From positions 1 to 64,000 of the forward strand of contig RBZT01000176.1 of the NCBI GenBank assembly GCA_003693705.1: 64,000 nucleotides of DNA. The letters are read 5' to 3'. Every line of letters begins with the position of its first letter. The first letter of the stretch is position 1. The notes beneath the pieces are model-generated. The model made no database searches and had not been told where the DNA came from. It saw only the letters and a program-made list of their open reading frames with translations. Positions 10,942-23,654 of this stretch are shown here, in pieces. The position numbers were made by a program, and so were the translations under genes. Source of the DNA: Polymyxa betae. Taxonomy: Eukaryota > Endomyxa > Phytomyxea > Plasmodiophorida > Plasmodiophoridae.

Positions 10942-13231
10942 ATGCCAGCTGTTCTTGATAAACGATTATCCATTGATGGAGACGCAAACGAATATCTTAT
11001 TGAAGGTCTGCTCGCTTGCTGCAATCCGAGAGACATTCATATTCGGGTTTTGTAGGAGAGGATGGGTCGCAGACCTGGAAATCGGAGGAATATCTTCGAG
11101 ATAACTATGAAGATTGCCCTGTAGTTTATATCGATTCGGGTCAGAAGTATCAGCTGCCTGAGGCTGACATTGCAAATTCTGTTGAGGAATCCACAGGCTC
11201 TTCAATCAGAATTGATTCAGCTCAACATCTTCTGCAGTCGATTTCGTCAGATGATGATGGGTCACGGTCTCCCTCTCCTGTTCGCAGAAGCCCACCCATT
11301 GTTCCTCCAGATATCCCATCTTCTGAGACCAATGGGGTACCTGAACCAGATGTTGAGACACCTACTCCTGATTCCCCATCTCCCATTACCATGGGTGAAT
11401 TATTAACTCGACAAGAATCAGAGATTGCTTCTTGCATTGGCAACCTTGTTATCCAAGATCGACATCCATTCATCAATCACGCAATCAAAAAATTCAGTCA
11501 TGAAATGATGTTAAGGTCTGCTCCAGTTTCTATCCTGGACCATTAATTGTCTGAATATCTGAACCAGCTTTATGAAAAATGGGGCATTTCTGTCGGAGAT
11601 TGAATCTTGGTGTCGCGATGCCATTGATAATCAAGATGCCGGTTTTGTTGAAGATCTTTTGCTTTTTGTTGAGTTACTTCCTGTACCTGATGCCTTCTGT
11701 GTTGATTCTTTATTCCAACTTCTTTCCAAATCAAGAATTTTTGCCGCCATTGATTGCTCTTTGCTTGTCTCAAGAATCGTGGACAAATGGACTCTGAAAT
11801 TCCCAAAACAATTCGAGTATGGCTTCCTCGCTATCGGGTTTATTTATGCTGCAGCATGTATCTGATCGTATTGAATTGTTTAGCAAATCGAATGGAGAAA
11901 AACCTAACGAAGATACGGGAACAGGAACGCCATCGGGATCGATGAAAGCATCATTAACCCCCAATCCTGCGTCAAGTCGTTCAAACAAGCCTCCATTTAA
12001 TCCGAAATCTGGTCAGAATCGTCGCAGTCGACGTACACAACCGGCGCATTGTTCTAGGAAAGCTTCTCCTCGCTTCTCGCCTGGTCGATCTCGCCGATCT
12101 GATATGGATTCTGATCGTCAGTCACCAATGTTTCGCCGTCAGTCGCCACCCCGTCGTCCGCCTTCGCCTCCTAAAATGTTCGATCAACTGGGTTCTGCTC
12201 GAAGATCTGACAATGATGGTAATTTCTCTAGAATCCACCCTCCCCGTCAATCATTTATCGCTGGACGCGTTTCTGAAAACAAAAGCTCGTATGATGTACG
12301 CTCAGGGCCAGAAAGCCGCTCATCGCCTTACCAGCATGATTCTCAGCGAGGAATACCGCGACCCTCATCATCTCCCACTAAACGCGAGGTTGGTGATCGC
12401 TCGGTAACTGGTTCATATCGATTCAACTCTGGATCCGATTCTCGCCCTCGGGATATGGTCAGATTTTCTTCAAGTAATTCAGCTAATTCCACTCCATACA
12501 GTCGCCAGCCTTCAAAACTTAGCATTAAGTACGTTGACGATTCCGATAAAGAGCATTACAGCGGCTCTGGCAAACGCAAATCGTATGGTCGCTCAGATAT
12601 CCCAGATGTCAGCCATTCCAGCGCCAAACGCGAATCAGATTTCGACAGACCCCGCGGTCCAGTTCCAGTTTCATACAAATCGGGGATGCCTGATTCCAGG
12701 CACTCCAAGTATTCGTATGATGATGATCATTCCCGATCTCAGAGACAGTCTCAATTGCTGTCGTTGAATGATAGGTCAGTTCCTTCTCACTCAGCCAGAT
12801 CGCGATCACCGCCTCCGTATCGCAACGATGAAAGAATATATGTACCAGAAGCTTCAAGAGATTTTCGACGGTACGAGGAACCCGCTTCCAAACGTAATGG
12901 ACCAAAGGATTACCGAGATGATCAGTCTTTCCGACGCGATGAATACCGCCGGAATGATCCTCATTCCGATAGTAAAGATTACCGTCGAGAGTTTCCTCAA
13001 GATATTCGGCGAGATGAACCTCGATTTAAACGTAATGACATCGCTCATGATGTTAAACCTTCAGCATCGAAAAGGAAGTCAGATTTCAAGTGGCCTCATG
13101 ATGGCCCAAACAAGACAATGCGTCTTTCCGATTTTGAACGGAAAGAGCTGGTTGCCAAAGGTGCTTGTTTATATTGCCGAAAGCCTGGCCATACCATCGA
13201 AAGTTGCAGAACACGGCCAGCTCGCTCTTAA
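10942..13231 (+). CDS. Chromodomain-like, TFIIS-N-like, Arg/Ser-rich zinc-knuckle protein
   Basis: Four exons (10942-11005, 11056-11515, 11568-11816, 11884-13231) join in phase into about 706 residues. Residues 1-45 (VLDKRLSIDGDANEYLIEG ... TWKSEEYL) look like a shortened chromodomain. Residues about 175-260 (FVEDLLLFVELLPVP ... LLVSRIVDKW) resemble the helical TFIIS N-terminal/LEDGF-type bundle. The last 450 residues are rich in Ser, Arg, Asp and Pro, with many RS and SP pairs. The C-terminus is a CCHC zinc knuckle, CLYCRKPGHTIESC. The combination suggests a chromatin- or RNA polymerase II-linked RNA-binding factor. I do not recognise an orthologue. The zinc knuckle is certain, the two N-terminal domains are tentative, and the function is not assigned. 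Confidence 0.75.
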
Positions 13232-15020
<1,789 letters not shown>

Positions 15021-15255
15021 TTCCGATTCTTGCTAGCTTTAATATCGCTATACCTGTATCCATCTAATGTCAATTTGATTGTAGGTCATAAAATCAGCAA
15101 TGTTCTCATGTGATCTTGTTTTCATAAGCTGCTTGTTATTGTCATAATCTGTATCTGTTTATCGGAGAGTGTTGGATTCCGATCTGGTTGACCACAAACA
15201 ACCCGGAGTCCTGGCATTAAGTCTTTCCGATTTTCTCATAAGATTCTTGCACACG

Positions 15256-16312
15256 ATGAAGATCTTGACGTTTGTCATCGCGTCTGTTAGCATTGCTACG
15301 AGTTCAGCATTAAATCTGCTTCAGTTGGCGGAATCGCAACCTTCTCTTAGCAGTTTCTTGTTATACGTCAATGCATCTGGTCTCAATAACACATTGTCAG
15401 CTTCTGGTTCTCTAACAGTGTTCGCACCGGATGATGCTGCTTTTGATAATGTCACCATGCCCAATAGCAGTGATCAGATTGCTGAGATTATTCAATCACA
15501 CCTAGTTGAAGGCAATCTCAGTTTGGCGATGCTAAACGGGAGTCTGAGTTCCTTGAATGGTGAATCACTGGATGTTCTCACTTCGACGTCGATGCCATCC
15601 AGCGCAGCTGGCGCTTCTAACACGTCTTCAAAGCTAGTGAACGGCGCTAATATTCTAGAACCTGATCTCTATGCAGATAATGGTATTCTAATGATCATTG
15701 ATAAAGTAGGAAATGCTGTAATTTGAGAGCTTTTTACTCAAGTTTGCAGGTTTTAATTCCAGGAGGAGGAAATATTGCTGAAGAAGAAGCCACTGAACCA
15801 GAAACCCCGGAACAAGAACCTGAGCCATCAACACCTTCCGAAGAACGTGAACCTGATCAGGATCAAGGTGGCACCTCTGATCAGCAACCTTCCGATAATG
15901 GAAGCGCTTCAGATCATGACCAAGGTGATCCGGAAGACGCTTCTGATCAGGGAAATATTAACGGCCGAACTGGAATTACAAACCAAACTGATCAAGGAGG
16001 CGATCAAGAGCCCTCTCACCAAGATCGCGGTCAAATCGTTTTCCTCATTGGTTGGTTTCTAACTAATGTTCACGTGTTGCTGCAGGTACTGATACTGATC
16101 CGGTTGCTGCTGCTGACAATACTCCCGCAAGTAATATCACTCAAACGACGTTGTCACCAGCAGCGAATGCATCACAGTCAACACCTGAATCAAATGGTCT
16201 ACCGACATCAACATCAATGCCGTCATTAAATTCCCAAGAATCCAGTATTCCTGGGTCGCCTGTGCCGTCAACTCGCTATCCCATTCCTTCTGAAAACAGT
16301 GTTGGACAGTAA
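15256..16312 (+). CDS. Secreted fasciclin (FAS1) domain protein with low-complexity tail
   Basis: An N-terminal signal peptide (MKILTFVIASVSIATSSAL) is followed by one FAS1 domain: LTVFAPDDAAFDN is the H1 motif and the spliced IIDKVLIPGGG is the H2 end. FAS1 domains act in cell adhesion. Three exons: the first ends at a GTAGGA donor near 15706, the second runs from about 15752 to 16032, and the third runs from about 16086 to the TAA. The tail is about 190 residues rich in Glu, Asp, Gln, Pro, Ser and Thr, with recurring DQGD/SDQ units and several N-x-S/T sites. No GPI-type hydrophobic end is visible, so it is probably secreted or wall-bound. The function on a fungal surface is inferred. Confidence 0.88.
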
Positions 16313-16467
16313 TAGACATCTACTCTATGATGATAGAGCCACTGAATAGAATTATATCTCTTCTGATGTCAGCTTATATAAATTCATGGGCAAGATATTT
16401 TCTGTTGCACACGCCCTTCCATGCGAACGTAAATCTGTTTGTTGTTGGAAATCATATTTCAACGATA

Positions 16468-17013
16468 ATGCTGGGAATATTATCCAAGGTTCTAACACCG
16501 AAAACCTTAAGAGAAGAATACGAAGAGTCGTTAGTAAAAGAAGGTTGAATGTGTGACAAATGGCGGTAAGAGAGTTGAATAACGATATGCAGGCGCTGGG
16601 GAAGATTGGGGCGAAGTATCTGATGATGATGTTGCCAATCATATAGTTCCTTTAGATAACATCCTGGACCTAGAAGCTGCACGAGAGGTAGCATTATTCC
16701 AGGTCAGAGCCATCACATCCATCTCGTAATCTCTTACAGTAGTTAGGCGGCAGCTCGGAACGATGTCAAGTCAGGATCATATCTAATTGCAGAAGGTGCT
16801 GAAGTAAACTGCCAGGATGCAGACAATCTCTGCACAGCTCTACATGTGGCTTGCAGCTGTGGAAATTTAGGTGTCGCAGAGCTCTTAGTACGAGCTGGTG
16901 CTGATATGGAATTATGCAATAAGGATGGCAAGAAAGCAACAGATTTGGCTCAGCAGAACGGCTATCGTGACATAGTCTTGATATTAAATCTACTTAGCCA
17001 TGATCTTTGCTAA
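16468..17013 (+). CDS. Small ankyrin-repeat protein
   Basis: Three exons (16468-16543, 16593-16687, 16747-17013) splice in phase to 145 residues. Residues 1-60 are charged and acidic (LREEYEESLVKEGAGEDWGE). The rest carries about two ankyrin repeats: LCTALHVACSCGNLGVAELLVRAG and ADMELCNKDGKKATDLAQQNG, with the TALHxA and G-x-x-VxxLL signatures. It resembles short two- to three-repeat ankyrin adaptors. The partner and the role are unknown. The start ATG is the first that leaves a compact N-terminus; upstream in-frame Met codons are possible. Confidence 0.75.
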
Positions 17014-17640
17014 CATTTCGTTAGCCAAAATAAAGATCGATCTAAATCAGAAAATGAAACGTAAATGATTTTTTGGAATGAGCGACAAGTTGGTAAAATT
17101 GGAACTCTGTGAAGATCCCGAACCGAACTGTCTAGGTAGGTGGTGATTCCGAGCCGAGCTTCGCTCATCATCTTTAAACCAATAGACAGCCCAGTCCCAA
17201 AGTTCATTCATGAAAATGCTCTCTTCACAATACATCGATTGTCATCTTGACTTCAGATTTAGTCGAGAGTTTAGATTGAACGTGGTCAAGCTTAGACGGT
17301 TAACGGTTGATCTATACAAGCAATTACATGCGAGCTTGAGTTCTTACCAGCTTGCGACCGTTGAAGTCAATACTGATCCACCATATGCTGCCTTATAAGG
17401 CCCTCAAGATCCTCGTTCCTGTTTTCTAAAACCTCTCAAGTCTTTGAACAGAGAGACGGGCAGCTACATTCTTTACTAATTATAATCGAGCAAGCTTTGC
17501 ATTTATTAACGTCCGGATTCAGGCGGGAGTCCTCTATTTAACGTTGATCAGAAGAAATTTTTTTCTGAAAGTCAATCAGATTTATTTACAATTGTTGTCT
17601 GCTTCTCAATGAATAATCATTACGTAAGATTATTGGGTTA
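17014..17640. other. Intergenic, no gene seen
   Basis: Only short frames without motifs are present. The region is AT-rich towards its right end and probably contains the promoter of the Myb-type gene downstream. Confidence 0.45.
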
Positions 17641-17655
17641 AATCGATATCCATTT

Positions 17656-19133
17656 GATAAAATGTCAATGGAAAGGCTGTTACTGATCCTGGCAAAGTCA
17701 CGTTCCATGATCTATACAATATCAGTCACTGCAAGCCTTTCTCAGATTCTGATCAAACTTTACCTGTTACAAAAACCCATCCTGTGGGTGATATGCAGAA
17801 ATCAAACTCTCTTTGAGTACGAACTTAAACCTGGCTCTAGATCATCAATTGGGCTGGGGATAAATCATTGCCGAATTCACCAAGCATATCATCTCTAAAT
17901 ACAGGAATTAATGATCATCTTCCACCAACTGTTAATAGCCAACATGACTGGAGTAGTCCTGTTATACAATCTGCATCAACTGCTCTTAAAAGTCTCAAAA
18001 TGGTGAACATTATGCCATCAAAGGAAGGCGAATCTGCAACAGTCCAACGTCAGTTTACTGAAAAAGGTGGTCAGTATCTTAAAGGAAGATTTACATTCCA
18101 AGAAAAAGAGCGTTTGAGGCAAGCAATTATTCGTTATGTTGAGGTATGTAAAGTGCATAATGAAAGTATCAGATTGTGGGAATTTAGTTCTGTTCACAGG
18201 AGCATGATCTGGGTTCTAACGGAATTCAATTATTATGTGCCAAGGAAAGGAGGCCTGAATTAAGAGGAGCTTGGGCTACGATCGGTAATGCCTCTATAGC
18301 TGATCATTAATCTAGTCCTAACGTGATATTTAGCATCGGTAGTGCCTCAAAGATCAGTTAGCTCATGTTATCACTTTTGCACTAGAGCATTCTCTGCCCG
18401 ATCAACTGGCCGATGGACAGAAAAGGATATCGATCTTCTCAGGTTTGTGTACACTTCTTTTGCTGTAAATACTCAATTCAAGATACTATTAGAGACATGG
18501 TTGCTAAACATGGTCGAAAGTGGACAGTTATCGGAGCATTAATTAAAAGGCTGCCGTGTTCATGCAGAGATAAATGGAGGTATACACAATGTACAATATT
18601 TCCAATCGCGGTTGACAGCAGCTTCTAGGCTGATTGAAAAGAAAAATCTCTGGTCGTTAAATGACGATAATCTCTTGATATGTCATGTGATGGCCAACAG
18701 CGAGGTCGTTTCTAAAGACATTGGAAAGCATTCACAACAAGAAGCGATGAAACGCTGGGTCTCGAGATACCGCGATTTGATATTCGGCGAGAAACGACAG
18801 ATCCTAACTCGAAATGATGTGATTCTGCTGGAGAAGGTGATCGACATGAATCCTGTCAATTCGCTAGACATTCATTGGCCTGATATTCTTCCTGTGGGCG
18901 ACTGGTAATGGTTAAACGTTTGTTTGGAATCATGAAATCATGATCTTGTGATATGCAGGCCAGGAGCTTTCTGCATGTGGCGATGGGAAATAATCTCCAG
19001 ATTCACAAAGATGGTGCATCTACAGCGTCCTGCTAAGGTTGCTGAATGGATGCTGAACAATATGGTGATGCAGAACGAAAACTGTAGAAGTGACCCCAGC
19101 ACTCCCGATGGCAGTACAAATTTATCAAGATAA
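17656..19133 (+). CDS. Reb1/TTF-I-like Myb/SANT DNA-binding protein
   Basis: Several exons together encode repeated Myb/SANT units. The order is KGRFTFQEKERLRQAIIRYVE (first unit), a long insert unit LCAKERRPELRGAWATI ... QRSVSSCYHFCTRAF, then GRWTEKDIDLLR ... HGRKWTVIGALIKRLPCSCRDKWR, then LWSLNDDNLLICHV ... EAMKRWVSRYRDL, ending with a basic W-rich tail. The spacing of the central Myb pair (LCxK...RxxW...R...C...RxF...GxWT...HGxxWxxIG...R...CRDxWR) is characteristic of Reb1/TTF-I RNA polymerase I termination factors and their relatives. The 5' end is uncertain: an open frame from about 17656 to 17815 may be the first exon. The stop is the TAA at 19131-19133. Confidence 0.78.
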
Positions 19134-19446
19134 TCAAAATTGACCTGTCAGTTACTGTATACGAACGGGACATTTAGACAAGTACTTTTATTTACAATGA
19201 AACTTTTCTATTGTACATCAACATCCCACATTATTGTAAATGTATGTTAATCATGCATTCGTAGAAAACAGAAATCAGGATGTCAAGGACAAAGGGTCAA
19301 CTGTCGCAAGTCTATATGATGACACATTCATAGTTAAGAATGGAGTAGGAAGTACCCCGGTAGCGCAGCCTCCCATATCCATCTACCTATAAGGCTGCCG
19401 TAGAGATCAATACAATACATTGTATGGGTGTCCAGATCTCCATTGC

Positions 19447-20452
19447 ATGATGGCTTCCAATACACATGTTATACCTGGCAGTGGCATACGGGATGTCTGG
19501 GCCGACAATCTCCTCGAGGAGCTTGACCATATCATGGATCTTATCGTCCGGTATCCCTATGTATCTATCGACACAGAGTTCCCTGGAGTCGTCCTCAGAC
19601 CCATCGGCTCGTTTACTCATGATACAACTTCCACGTATCGCTACCAAGTTGTGAGGGTTCGTTTATGTGCTCCCCCTTGTGAGGAATCTCTTTTCTAATA
19701 ATGTCTTTTTTAGACGAACGTCGATATGCTATCATTGATTCAGATCGCGTTCTCCTTTGCTGACGAAAACAACCGAAAACCAGAGGGAATTCACACGTGG
19801 CAGTTCAATCTGAAATTTGATATTAAGTATGTCGCATAACATTTTTTTTTTCGTATAATTTCTGTTCGCTTTTCTGCATTTTTCGTTTTTTATAGCATTT
19901 GCTGATCAAAGTTATTTCAGCTCCGATGTTTTCTCGCAAGAATCCATCGAGATGTTAATGGCAGCGGGAATCGATTTTAATGAATTGGCCAAACGTGGAA
20001 TTGAGGGCCATATATTGGCTGAACATTTAATCGTGTCTGGCATTGTATTAAATCCTGATGTACATTTTATTGCCTTCCATTCGGGTTATGACTTCGCCTA
20101 CCTCCTTCGGCTTCTGTGTGCATTCCCATTACCGAAAACGCATGCTGCATTTCTGGAACTTGTCCAGATTTATTTTCCGAATATTTATGATGTCAAATAT
20201 TTGATGCGGTAGGTCGTATTGAAAGTGCTGTACTCTGTCACTAAAAGGCGCTTTTACAGGTCTTGTGAATCGCTTCATGGAGGTCTGTCTCAATTAGCAT
20301 CGGGTTTGAACATTACCAGATCTGGTATCAGACATCAAGCAGGTAGCGATGCCCTCCTAACTGCTGATGCCTTTTTTGCTATGAAATCGAAATTTTTCGA
20401 TGATGTTATCAATAACGACAAGTTCAAAGATGTCATATATGGGTTAACATGA
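19447..20452 (+). CDS. CAF1: CCR4-NOT deadenylase subunit CAF1
   Basis: This is the DEDD-family poly(A) 3' exoribonuclease of the CCR4-NOT complex. Four exons (19447-19650, 19714-19826, 19921-20208, 20260-20452) give 265 residues, close to the usual 285. Exo I is SIDTEFPG (Asp, Glu). Exo II is FIAFHSGYDFAYLL (Asp) and Exo III is HQAGSDALLTADAFF (His, Asp). The IRDVWADNLLEEL opening is typical of the family. The first donor is ambiguous by one codon (GTGAGG at 19651 or GTTGTG at 19648). All catalytic residues are intact. It converges on the RING-type gene. Confidence 0.95.
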
Positions 20453-20668
20453 TGCACAAAACTTCCAAGTCTTCTAATTATGTACTGTTCTAATTATTTT
20501 CCTGAGTTGTACAAAGCTTATTATAATTTAATCTGGAGAATTTAATTGACTGCATCGCAATTTGCATTGTAGACGACAGACTTCGAATGTTTAGTCAAGA
20601 TCTCTAGATCATATTTATTCGATATGCAAAACAAAACTTGGATAGAGTTAAACACAATCTTTAAACGA

Positions 20669-21725
20669 TTACTGGGTTTGCTTGTCAAGGTTAACAATGG
20701 CCAAGATGAACTGATATGTCATCTTGAGCCATTGTGTAATGCCTTGTTTTCTTGGAACCTCTAATACCGGCCAACGACATCGATATGCGCACACAGCAGC
20801 TAATCCCTTTTTTGTTTTTCGAACGTAATCAAGCACGCAGGCCGTGTGAAATACTTTGCCACACATATATTCGCAATGAAGCCTTTCACCACCAGTTCTT
20901 TCTAAACAGATCGCGCACGTAGCATCACTCATCACTTCTCGATACGCATTCTGTTCAGCATCAGTTAATTGGTAAAGATGATTACGAGGAATAGCCTTCG
21001 GCATATTCTTTCTCAAATTGCTAGCCGTGTCAAGAATCTCTTTCACCACCCCATCTGGATCAACACCTTTAGAAGCAACATATTTGGCCATAGCGTCTTG
21101 AGCCAAATCGAGCCAGAGAGATTGCAAAGGAAATGTGATCACGAGTTCTGCATCATAATTCAGTCACAAAACTCAGCTGTTTAATAAATGACAAACCTTG
21201 CCATGGTTTAGGATCTTCAGGAGTAGAAACAGCGATTGAAGGATCCACATATTTGGTCTTCGATATGAGCTCAGATGTTGCCTGAATCGCCTGAAACTCT
21301 TTGACGCAAATTCGTTTGTAATTCTCTAATTCTTCGACTGAAAACCGTTTGAAGATTGTGCTCAAGAGATTGACCCGATCGGCCAATCTCAACCAGAATC
21401 TGAAGAAATCCAAATAGTCGATCGTCTTGTTATCCCAAATCTCGTCAGCTGTTATGACCAGGCTGTCAAACATCTTATCGATATCAGAGAGACACTCATC
21501 ATTCTTGATGTCATCTATTAATCCTTGTGGGAAGCGGGATTTATAGGACAGATTAAGTCTTGTTAAGCGAAGAGCAAGGGGGATCGAAGTATCTTCTTCA
21601 AGTTTGGTGAGTAGAGGAATGACCTTATCTGCGACAAAGGCCTGGTGGTCCACGATTGAAGTGGAAGCAGTCAAATCAATGAAACAAACGCATAGTAACA
21701 ATGCTAAAACCATATGACCAATCAT
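20669..21725 (-). CDS. Signal-anchored RING-type zinc-finger protein
   Basis: Two exons, with an intron of about 50 nt near 21148-21196, encode roughly 337 residues. The N-terminus MIGHMVLALLLCVCFIDLTAS is a signal peptide or signal anchor. A long helical region follows, containing FFRFWLRLADRVNLL. Near residue 265 there is a RING-like cluster: CAICLERTGGERLHCEY, then CGKVFHTACVLDYV, then a CAYRC pair, giving C-x2-C ... C-x4-H-x2-C ... C-x3-C spacing. The 3-residue spacing of the last pair departs from the classical RING. It is possibly a membrane-associated E3 ligase, but this is inferred from the cluster only. Confidence 0.7.
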
Positions 21726-21975
21726 GTCTGGTTTCAATAATTACCAATTGCCTGTATCTTATAGATAACAAAGACAACAGCAGAAAGGGTTCTCGATTTC
21801 AAGGCAGGTCGAATCTAGACGAGATTCCCCGCTCGACATCCACCATACTCCGCACGCAGATTTCTCAGAATATTACTCCTATCAGCTACCTACTATACGC
21901 AACTCTCTTTAAAGTTAAACTGAAAAATTTCCGGCTGCGCAATAAATGAAATGTGCACTATCCATGTCACACTTA

Positions 21976-22548
21976 GACCCTGGTTCAAGTACATACTTAG
22001 ACGCCTCGGACAATTTCAGAAATTGCTGTCAAAGTAAATCGCCCATCAATTTATCAAGAAATAGATGAACAGTTTTTGCGTGAGTGCCGCAACAAATTCT
22101 GCGTCTGTTCTGAATGGGCGCAGTTTGTTTACGTATAAGATTCACGTTCCTGTTCTTGTTACCTTGCTTCCAGAGTAGCCTCATTGCAGTTTCCAATTGT
22201 AATTGCCGTAATAAAGCCTGTGCAAATGAACTCCGAGCAGATCTCAACGTGTGCCCTGCCAACGATCCCCTCCTGTCACTGAAACCGACACTAGAACCAG
22301 GGTTCATGCTGCAATCATTCCAGCCGCTAGGGTCGTTAATGAAACCACCAGATCCCCTGTAACAGCAGCAGCAACAATCGGATCTTTGAAAAAAATGCAA
22401 TTTTATTGCGTATTCTTGACCTGAAATAGTCGTCTATTTCAGAAAAGGACCCCACGGGGCACGGAGATCATATTGGAAATAGCCAACTCGCAATCTGATT
22501 GGTGGGAGCATCAATTGCGCCACGGGGTCTATTTACTGAACCAGGGTC
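21976..22548. mobile_element. MITE-like element, 12-bp TIRs, TTA target duplication
   Basis: The sequence GACCCTGGTTCA at 21976-21987 is matched by its exact reverse complement TGAACCAGGGTC at 22537-22548. Both ends are flanked by TTA in direct orientation (21973-21975 and 22549-22551). A 573-bp element with short terminal inverted repeats and a 3-bp TTA duplication fits a PIF/Harbinger-derived MITE. Inside are subterminal palindromic GACCCCACGGGG-type sequences (about 22449 and 22519) and a further GAACCAGGGTTC near 22293. It encodes no transposase; the Cys-run and Asn-rich frames inside are incidental. Confidence 0.72.
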
Positions 22549-22551
22549 TTA

Positions 22552-23654
22552 AAGTTGATACTGTTATCAAATCAAAATGTAAGATATGAGACCACTTATC
22601 TCCATTCAATCTGTTCATTGCATATATCAATTACATTTGTGCTGGCAACTGCTTCAACACCTTCATATTGCCCAACAAAAAGCCTTTTGAGGTAGCCAGT
22701 AACGGTGTCTTGTTTTTGTCTGATGGGTTTTCATCTAGAAATGAATATTATCTTTGATTCGAGATCCATAATATGGAGTCTTGCTAGGTAGACGCTATCG
22801 ACGTCTTTTCCAGGTTCTTTTTAATGAAAACTTGCAGCAACCAACGTTCCTATAGCAAGTTCAACCTTTTTAAAGAATTCACTAAAACAAAACAGTCAAA
22901 TGTTAACGCGACTTACAAGAAGTCAAGAACCAATCTTATCCGATAGTAGGTCTTCTAAAAGTATTGACACTTTGCTTTTGGAAATAGTAGCTGCGTAATT
23001 TGGAGCTTAATTGCACGAATAATGTCTCTAAACAGGACAGCAGGTTCAGACTTCTTGAATTGTTCCAAGCAGAAGAATTTATCGAGTATATCTTATCTGA
23101 GCTAGACCCATCACCGTCCTCAATTCAACTTATAACACGCTGTGCAAAACTCAAATAAACTCTTCTCAAAGATCCAGTGAGATTAGCATTGACACTTCGA
23201 CTTTACATGTAATTAATGCAGATGTCGAATGCTTTGAAATAAGATCTTTCGTCTTATTGCAATGACAGGCCGGACCTTTACGATAAAATCTGCGAATTTA
23301 GAGAAAAACAAGAAAAGCACTTATTAGCAGTACATACATAGAGAAAGAGCTATATGGCATCACAGCATATAGAACACGTTTATCTAGCGAAGATTACAGA
23401 TCGGTATTCAAGCAAATTGAAGGAAAAGGAATCGTCTTAGTTTGCTGAATAAAATTAACAGGCTGTGCTGTCATCTTCATCACAAGGCTGTTACTGATGC
23501 TTTGGTTTAGAGCAAGAACAATCAAGAATACGCCCGTTTAAGCAGATTGAAAACAGAAAATGAGATGTATTTCAGTGTATTGATTGTAAAATAGATAATC
23601 TAGTTGCGCTTGAGATATTTCGTGATCGCTTCATTATCAGGTTTGTGAGGTTTA
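22552..23654. other. Intergenic, no gene seen
   Basis: About 1.1 kb of AT-rich DNA without a frame longer than about 60 codons and without recognisable RNA genes. It could hold diverged transposon remnants, but I could not assemble any. Confidence 0.45.

Noticed and set aside
11754-11945. Frame through the third intron of the zinc-knuckle gene (MYLIVLNCLANR...)
   Set aside because: Splicing 11817-11883 out restores the correct frame into the RS-rich exon; the alternative frame ends quickly.
22029-22400. Minus-strand frame with a run of five Cys and a start in a Gln/Cys codon repeat
   Set aside because: It lies inside the MITE, comes from a GCA/ACA-type run, and has no splice or family support.
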